DNA of 64,000 nucleotides. Origin: Dreissena polymorpha (lineage: Eukaryota; Mollusca; Bivalvia; Myida; Dreissenidae). Shown one piece after another: positions 63,101 to 64,000 of the stretch (position 1 is the stretch's first letter; each line of letters begins with the position of its first letter). The notes below the pieces were generated by a model, which was given only the letters and a program-made list of their open reading frames with translations, was not told the origin of the DNA and searched no databases. Both the position numbers and the translations under genes were made by a program. The stretch lies in assembly GCF_020536995.1 (NCBI RefSeq), contig NC_068357.1:126510528-126574527 (forward strand). The letters run 5' to 3'.

Positions 63101-63128
63101 TGGTCAGGTATTCGCCGCAATGATCACA
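30806..63128 (-). CDS. PRORP: PRORP (MRPP3), protein-only RNase P nuclease, 3' half (five exons)
   Basis: Catalytic subunit of animal mitochondrial RNase P, which cuts the 5' leader from mitochondrial pre-tRNAs. Five minus-strand exons (62,907-63,128; 61,140-61,217; 35,889-35,988; 35,383-35,591; 30,806-31,081) join in phase through GT-AG introns to a 294-residue C-terminal part. Zinc site: C1 and C4 (CDHC), H219 (HWHVPY) and C255 (FLCIRK). NYN/PIN nuclease: D63 in YVIDGENVA, D142-D143 in YDDVYGL, D163 in SSDFFRDH, the four catalytic Asp. The order and spacing match human MRPP3 as I recall it. The N-terminal mitochondrial signal and PPR helices must be encoded beyond 64 kb. The tail after FLCIRKPPGY is about 35 residues longer than I expect in vertebrates. 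Introns of 1.7, 25.2, 0.3 and 4.3 kb are mostly transposable elements. Exon 2 is the least certain. Confidence 0.85.
31074..31860 (-). repeat. 32/33-bp minisatellite made of splice acceptors
   Basis: On the minus strand each unit reads TACCCAAATG + TCTGTGTTTGCTGTCATTTCAG: ten bases of the terminal PRORP exon followed by a pyrimidine-rich tract and AG. I count 24 units, with AG kept in all but those near 31,301 and 31,464. Units with GCA (33 bases) and without (32) alternate, so only some distal acceptors keep frame. No unit carries a stop in the common frames, which explains the long Cys/Val/Phe-rich minus-strand frames here; they are not separate genes. Confidence 0.92.
31897..31975. mobile_element. 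Hairpin MITE fragment (AACAGCATAAAACC type)
   Basis: GCAAACAGCATAAAACCAGA and the inverse TTATGCTGTTTGC around a GACTGTG / AGTCTGT stem. Lies in the last PRORP intron. Confidence 0.6.
31980..32192. mobile_element. piggyBac-like TTAA MITE
   Basis: TTAACCCTTTGCATGCTGGG to GCACTGAAAGAGTTAA, with the GGATCC...GATGAGATGCCAC hairpin. Same family as 14,735. Confidence 0.75.
32250..32882 (-). mobile_element. AACTAGAG-type element, ATACCCCC subfamily, truncated
   Basis: Minus orientation: the 5' end lies at 32,882 and reads ACTAGAGCTTTGTCACAGAC, then ATGACGAATACCCCC. About four internal units carry GGTCACGGGGTCACTTAGTG and TTCACCAAACTTGGTCAGAA. The 3' end with GGGGGTATAAAA is missing. A complete relative lies at 36,547-37,977. 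Confidence 0.65.
33052..33292. mobile_element. TTAA-type hairpin MITE (AACAGCATAAAACC family)
   Basis: From GACCCTTTACCACTTAGATA to GGGATGCGGTTAA, with a central AACCTGAACAGACAGTGAG hairpin. Confidence 0.65.
33354..33583. mobile_element. TTAA-bounded hairpin MITE (CCCATTTATGCC family)
   Basis: TTAACCCATTTATTCCTAGC to GGCATAAATGGGTTAA with both TTAA copies intact and the GATGAGATGC / GCGTCTCATC hairpin in the centre. Confidence 0.75.
33678..34852. mobile_element. CAGTGTTTTTT-type element split by an AACAAGAG element
   Basis: Starts CAGTGTTTTTTTCACC like 1274-1970. Its interior is interrupted at 33,932-34,796 by a complete AACAAGAGGGCC element whose first 20 bases are doubled, with four units based on GACCTAGTGACCTAGTTTTT. 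That inner element ends TGTCAC-ttc-GTGACA hairpin, GGTGAGCTAAAAA. The outer right end has been lost. Confidence 0.65.
34853..35137 (+). mobile_element. AACAAGAG-type element, ATGCCCCC subfamily
   Basis: AACAAGAGATGTGTTTGTCA (hairpin GTGTTT-gtcag-AAACAC), AATGCCCCC, a GACCTTTGACCTTGAAGGA-like core, an ACACACACGGACACA tract and GGGGGCATAAA. Relatives are at 36,018, 38,258/60,785 and 63,141. Confidence 0.75.
35383..35591 (-). CDS. PRORP: PRORP exon: catalytic DD and D motifs
   Basis: 209 bases, entering with two bases of a split codon and leaving in phase 0 before donor GTAGGG. Encodes YDDVYGLTAAMLSGKRCYLA, then SSDFFRDH (third and fourth acidic positions) and NLFWLWQKQCHLQI, all typical of the PRORP nuclease. 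Acceptor is ...CATGTACAG at 35,593-35,592; the closer GGCAG at the GACATATG boundary would break the phase. Confidence 0.88.
35592..35888 (-). other. Short PRORP intron with degenerate GTGAAAATTT repeats
   Basis: 297 bases. On the plus strand, repeated phrases of the type TTGTGAAAA...TTTGAG run from about 35,665 to 35,830. No gene. Plus-strand frames here are artefacts. Confidence 0.6.
35889..35988 (-). CDS. PRORP: PRORP exon: SPSKW segment
   Basis: 100 bases, enters phase 0 after ...TTTGAG, leaves phase 1 before donor GTAACT. Encodes CLLPTLYHAPLYDSPSKW followed by a charged helix ending EEIKQNVYP. The acceptor has a modest pyrimidine tract; an AACAAGAT-type element starts only 30 bases upstream of the exon. 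Confidence 0.75.
36018..36440 (+). mobile_element. AACAAGAT-type element, TGTCCCC subfamily
   Basis: AACAAGATATGTGTTTGTCA hairpin start, TATGTCCCC left repeat, two units with TGTGCAGCTCCATGAGATA, an (ACAA/ACAC)-rich tract and GGAGGACATAAAA at the right. Sits just upstream of the SPSKW exon in transcript order. Confidence 0.65.
36547..37977 (+). mobile_element. AACTAGAG-type element, ATACCCCC subfamily
   Basis: ACAACTAGAGCTTTGTCACAG start (hairpin TGTCA-cagaca-TGACG), left repeat TATACCCCCAC, about seven 160-165 bp units with GTGTGACCTTGACCTTGGAG and GACATAGTTATGGCCCGGAC, right repeat ATGGGGGTATAAAA. Confidence 0.75.
37980..38115. mobile_element. Diverged GTCGTCCC-type MITE fragment
   Basis: CCTGATTAGCCTAGGCA and AGGCTAATCTGGGACGACAC at the left; a decayed right arm. 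The next about 140 bases to 38,257 are unique; I saw no exon there. Confidence 0.6.
38258..38361 (+). mobile_element. Left part of an AACAAGAG element split by the LINE
   Basis: AACAAGAGATGTGTTTGTCA, AATGCCCCC, then ...ATCTCCCTTTAAAAGCTT, where homology to the intact copy at 63,141 stops. It resumes at 60,785 with the repeated CTTTAAAAGCTT and ends at 61,023 with GGGGGCATAAAA. The two parts together equal the intact length. Confidence 0.8.
38720..39584 (-). pseudogene. LINE ORF2 C-terminal part with Cys-rich domain
   Basis: Reads SGLKLNKSKCT and LGMTFTSNENE (region after the RT active site), then LTVLPNLPNDIIEDI, and ends in CSEHIETIEHLFWEY-like sequence typical of the zf-RVT Cys/His region. 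The final open frame is 38,724-38,990 (88 codons). Several frame changes separate the parts. Confidence 0.75.
39585..41020 (+). mobile_element. AACAAGAG-like element, ATACGCCCGTC subfamily, two 3' ends
   Basis: Start AAATAAAAGCTGCGCCATGA (hairpin TGCGC / GCGCA), left repeat ATACGCCCGTC; ends GACGGGCGTATAAAA at 40,133 and again at 41,020. (ACGG)n precedes each end (40,050-40,090 and 40,960-40,977). Between the ends lie four about 145 bp units with AAGGTCACAGTGACCTTGAC, each holding a perfect ERE palindrome. A tandem or internally duplicated element inside the LINE. Confidence 0.75.
41019..44736 (+). mobile_element. AACAAGAG-type element, 148-bp array, composite
   Basis: Begins AAAAGAGGGCCAAGATGGCC hairpin and GCTCACCTGAGA; ends TCACCTGAGCAATCAGGTGA then GCTAAAAA. 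About 15 units of 148 bp (41,090-43,480), each with GTGACCTTGACCTTTGACCT and AAGTTTCATGATCCTAGGCA. From 43,540 it is composite: fragments of the GCCATGTT-type array, two units of the 36,547 family (44,040-44,340), a (CCAG)n tract (44,342-44,394) and a final GACCTAGTGACCTAG unit. The pieces suggest nested insertions or template switching. Confidence 0.65.
44508..45936 (-). repeat. LINE-region tandem duplication, copy A (shortened)
   Basis: Same sequence as 45,937-50,168 except that about 1.05 kb of RT is missing and the later 1.77 kb insertion is absent. The deletion join (about 44,960) carries extra bases ATATACGTATC-aa-GGATACGTATAT, a snap-back palindrome. Reads FTDDPTYFL (minus), the RT active-site region in which Thr replaces the usual Ala, and GVRQGCPLSS. 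Confidence 0.85.
45937..50168 (-). pseudogene. LINE ORF2 endonuclease-RT region, copy B
   Basis: Minus-strand order from 50,168: KDKRIKVFKWLDEKKKY (endonuclease start), LILINVYGPN, KIGGDFNTVLNP (GDFN catalytic motif), TDHSLVELKL; then RT: NKSPGSDGITNKFYKIFW (46,962-46,880), LIPKPGKNLESLSNWRPISL, FADFEKAFDSLDHSF (46,590-46,500), GVRQGCPLSSSLF, and FTDDPTYF near 46,230. Matches the L1-clade plan of AP endonuclease plus RT. Multiple stops and frame changes plus the element at 47,694-49,464 break it. Confidence 0.82.
47694..49464 (+). mobile_element. AACAAGAG-type element, GCACCGCC subfamily, inside LINE copy B
   Basis: AACAAGAGCACCGCCTTGCG (hairpin with GGGTGC), left subterminal repeat GCTCATCTATTTT; poly-A/poly-G blocks at 47,848-48,210; about six 180 bp units with GCAATAGCTTTGATACT and CACATAATTCTGTCAAAATG; an (ACGCCG/ACGCCA)n tract at 49,350-49,410; right repeat AAAATAGATGAGCTAAAA. 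Copy A has the empty site at about 45,232. Confidence 0.85.
50218..53817 (+). mobile_element. 3.6-kb element with GTGCG subterminal arrays (E1)
   Basis: Terminal CCCTTCTCGAAAAAGTGC at the left and CACTTTTTTGAGAAGGG at the right. Left array (50,240-50,830) of AAGTGCGTTTTT-like words, unique core (50,830-52,985), right array (52,985-53,810) of GTGCGCTTTT / AAAAGCGCAC words, many of them small palindromes. The core has a decayed gene-like piece (52,060-52,690). The superfamily is not recognised; terminal inverted repeats with transposase-binding-like arrays suggest a cut-and-paste DNA transposon. Confidence 0.6.
52060..52690 (+). pseudogene. Decayed gene-like piece with GT-AG intron, in E1
   Basis: Sequence encoding ACQKRKQKRDYLMYGLEYQ is followed by TTTAGAG|GTAAAACTA, about 300 bases, and ATCTTTCAG|GACCTGAT. 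The inverted relative at 55,790-55,250 (minus) has ACQKREQKGDYLMYGHVYQ, the same GTAAAACTA donor and the same CTTTCAG|GACCTGAT acceptor, continuing DLISNEIMHEKRLADHESS. Shared exon-intron structure suggests a once-spliced gene carried by this family. I do not recognise the protein. Confidence 0.45.
53818..57313 (-). mobile_element. Second GTGCG/GTGTA-array element, inverted relative (E2)
   Basis: Minus orientation: terminus CCCTTCTCAAAATAACATAC at 57,313, outer array of AAGTGTATTTT-like words (57,313-57,000), core 56,950-54,600 that is a diverged inverse of the E1 core (ACACAGCACACTTAGCAT against ATGTGTTAAGGGTGCTGTGT), and an array of AATACACTTGAGTGCATTTC units (about 54,540-53,880; 57-60 bp period). 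The other terminus next to E1 at about 53,818 is not recognisable. Confidence 0.55.
57314..58995 (+). mobile_element. AACAAGAG-type element, GCACCGCC subfamily, 5' trimmed
   Basis: Close relative of 47,694-49,464: GAGCACCGCCTTGCGGGTGC start lacking AACAA, poly-G/poly-A blocks 57,470-57,790, six or so 180 bp units, a short ACGCCAACGCCG tract and ATAGATGAGCTAAAAA. Directly abuts the end of E2. Confidence 0.75.
59227..59360. repeat. About 57-bp tandem repeat, nearly three units
   Basis: Repeated phrase TTTACCTAAGTTTATTA...GGTTATGTATA. Lies between LINE ORF1 and the insertion at 58,995, in what would be the inter-ORF part or a further insertion. (AT)n dinucleotides occur at 59,044-59,070. Confidence 0.6.
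59465..60214 (-). pseudogene. LINE ORF1 (L1-type RNA-binding protein), frameshifted
   Basis: Starts ATG at 60,214 (MTSKETEMPADQSLSS); a charged heptad-rich coiled coil follows (EELKEKLLGSVLKRIEIIEG). After a frame change near 59,910 the reading continues VQITGLLNDNENQTSNAV, LGIRIEYRTIDVAHRRGK, RPVIVKFVRRQTKIDIM and KGTGIFINEDLTKKN, the RRM-like and C-terminal domains of L1 ORF1p. It would coat LINE RNA in the cytoplasm. At least one frameshift, so inactive. Confidence 0.85.
60797..61023 (+). mobile_element. Right part of the AACAAGAG element split by the LINE
   Basis: Resumes ATTACATGTACTTCCC..., core TGACCTTGACTGTTCACC, ACAGACAGACAGACC tract, GGGGGCATAAAA. Completes the element begun at 38,258. 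Confidence 0.8.
61140..61217 (-). CDS. PRORP: PRORP exon: strand-helix linking segment
   Basis: 26 codons, phase 0/0, after acceptor CCTTTTTTGTAG and before donor GTAACG. It encodes QIMNAFLSDL...KQILIIHRN, which fits the helix and beta strand (human ...LLVLGRK) expected between the first Asp and the Trp-containing segment. The evidence is a good acceptor, correct phase, correct place in the order and the pattern of hydrophobic residues. The plus-strand 74-residue frame over it is a shadow. Confidence 0.65.
61294..61505. mobile_element. piggyBac-like TTAA MITE
   Basis: CTTTCAGCGCTGGAACCGAA to CATGCAAAGGGTTAA; GATGAGACGC / GTGCATCTCATC hairpin with some mismatches. Between PRORP exons at 62.9 and 61.2 kb. 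Confidence 0.7.
61510..62126. other. Intronic DNA with diverged AGGTCA-containing repeat
   Basis: AGTAGGTCAAGGTCAAGATG and further AGTAGGTCA phrases; ends near 62,110 with ATGCCTCCTGCATCATTTGA, a decayed 3' end of an AACAAGAG-like element. No exon seen. Confidence 0.45.
62127..62436. repeat. 31-bp minisatellite, about 10 units
   Basis: Unit CACTTCCTGACCACTGATAA + TGTGTGAGTCT with small variants (one unit lacks TAA; one ends GGGT). Confidence 0.88.
62437..62800. repeat. 39-bp minisatellite derived from a MITE end, 9 units
   Basis: Unit TGTGTGAGTGTAAAGTGTGG + TCCCAGATAAGATGCTTTA. The right edge runs directly into a GTCGTCCC-type MITE (AGATAAGCATGTGCACTCCG, to about 62,845), so the unit is an amplified MITE end. 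39 is a multiple of 3 and no stop occurs in several frames, giving long repeat peptides on both strands that I reject as genes. Confidence 0.88.
62907..63128 (-). CDS. PRORP: PRORP exon: CxxC zinc half and first catalytic Asp
   Basis: 74 codons, phase 0 at both ends. Starts after GATGGCAG and ends GGATTTTCA before donor GTAAGA. Encodes CDHCGEYLTK at the start and GPFDYVIDGENVA at the end. Glu stands in DGEN where I recall DGLN in human and plant enzymes. The element at 63,141 begins only 12 bases upstream of the acceptor. Confidence 0.88.
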
Positions 63129-63140
63129 CTGCCATCTTTA

Positions 63141-63484
63141 AACAAGAGATGTGATCGTCAGAAACACAATGCCCCTTATTGCGCCGCTTTGAAATAAAAA
63201 TTCAATATATCATTTGGCAGGTTTAGAAATTATCTCCCTTTTAAAGCTTATTACTGTCTATGAATTGTATTTTTTGACTTTTGACCTTGAAGGATGACCT
63301 TGACCTTTCACCACTCAAAATGTGCAGCTTCATAAGATACACATGCATGCCAAATATCAAGTTGCTATCTTCAATATAGAAAAAGTTATTGCAAAACTTT
63401 AATGCAAGGTTAAAGTTTTGGGACAGAATGACAGACAGGCCAAAAACAATATACCCCTGTTCATTCGATCCGGGGGCATAAAAA
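63141..63484 (+). mobile_element. AACAAGAG-type element, ATGCCCCC subfamily, complete
   Basis: AACAAGAGATGTGATCGTCA, AATGCCCCTTATTGCGCCGC, TTTGGCAGGTTTAGAAATTA, core TGACCTTGACCTTTCACC, ACAGACAGGCC tract and GGGGGCATAAAA. Read from the minus strand its first bases (CACATCTCTTGTTT) form the pyrimidine-rich stretch before the PRORP acceptor at 63,129. Confidence 0.8.
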
Positions 63485-63547
63485 GAACACAGTGTTTGTT
63501 TATGTACAAATGCCTGGCAACCATGTTACATAGTTTACATTGCATAC

Positions 63548-63805
63548 ATATGAGCCACACTCTGTGAAAATGGGGCTTAATGCATGTGCATAAAGTGTCG
63601 TCCCATATTAGCCTGTGCAGTCCGCACAGGCTAACAGGGACAACACTTTCTGCCTAAACTGGATTTTTACTTAAATGATACTTTAAACAGAAAATATCAT
63701 TAAAGCGGAAGGTGTCATCCCTGATTCGACTTAGCAGACTTCACAAGCTAATCTGGGACGACACTTAAGCCACATGCATTAAGCCCCCTTTTCACAGATC
63801 ACGGA
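63548..63805. mobile_element. GTCGTCCC-type palindromic MITE
   Basis: Complete copy: GAAAATGGGGCTTAATGCAT to GCATTAAGCCCCCTTTTCAC, cores AAAGTGTCGTCCCATATTAG and its diverged inverse. Confidence 0.75.
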
Positions 63806-63879
63806 TCATTTATACTTAGCTAATGTGACTGAAATATGTTACAGAATGGAAACAGCCATTTTACTTTGTTATTTTACTT

Positions 63880-64000
63880 TTAACCCTTTCAGTGCAGGAA
63901 CCGAATTTTAAAGGCCTTTGCAAACAGTTTGGATCCAGATGAGACGCCACAGAACGTGGCGTCTCATCAGGATCCAAACTGTTTGCTATTCTGATAGTAT
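63880..64000. mobile_element. piggyBac-like TTAA MITE, cut by window edge
   Basis: TTAACCCTTTCAGTGCAGGA then the GATGAGACGCCAC / GTGGCGTCTCATC hairpin; the right half lies outside the window. Confidence 0.75.

Overview
The window is animal nuclear DNA from a bivalve mollusc, most likely a Dreissena-type mussel. The evidence is split genes with GT-AG introns, a rhodopsin-class GPCR, an animal-type mitochondrial RNase P nuclease, and very dense short repeats of kinds I associate with bivalves. The genus is an inference from recognised repeats. No tRNA, rRNA or prokaryotic feature was seen.

Layout. 1-9.9 kb holds only repeats and AT-rich unique DNA. 9,938-28,836 is a tandem duplication: a 10.2 kb unit carrying one intronless class A GPCR gene occurs twice (CDS 10,252-11,634 and 20,467-21,849). 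The CDSs differ at 5 of 1,383 bases by my reading. The second copy has lost or gained repeat units, a hairpin MITE and a 0.66 kb block. From 28.9 kb to the right edge lies the 3' half of a minus-strand gene that I assemble as PRORP (MRPP3, the protein-only RNase P nuclease). Five exons at 62,907-63,128, 61,140-61,217, 35,889-35,988, 35,383-35,591 and 30,806-31,081 join in phase and give 294 residues. They contain all four expected catalytic Asp and the Cys-Cys-His-Cys zinc site. The upstream PPR exons lie beyond 64 kb.

The PRORP introns are full of transposable elements. A 25 kb intron contains one L1-like LINE (ORF1 near 59.5-60.2 kb, ORF2 fragments at 50.2-44.7 and 39.6-38.4 kb). It is flanked by a 12 bp target-site duplication and split by later insertions. 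Those insertions are mostly non-autonomous elements that begin AACAAGAG + hairpin, have subterminal inverted repeats, internal 150-180 bp tandem units and an (ACGG)n-like tract, and end in TAAAA (similar in plan to bivalve pearl/HINE elements). Two opposed 3.5 kb elements with GTGCG-rich subterminal arrays lie in the same intron.

Most notable points: the last PRORP intron ends in a 24-unit minisatellite in which nearly every unit repeats the 3' splice acceptor; several repeat families carry dense nuclear-receptor-like motifs, including four perfect palindromic ERE sequences; and paired filled/empty sites in the duplication give the TTAA target of a MITE family directly.
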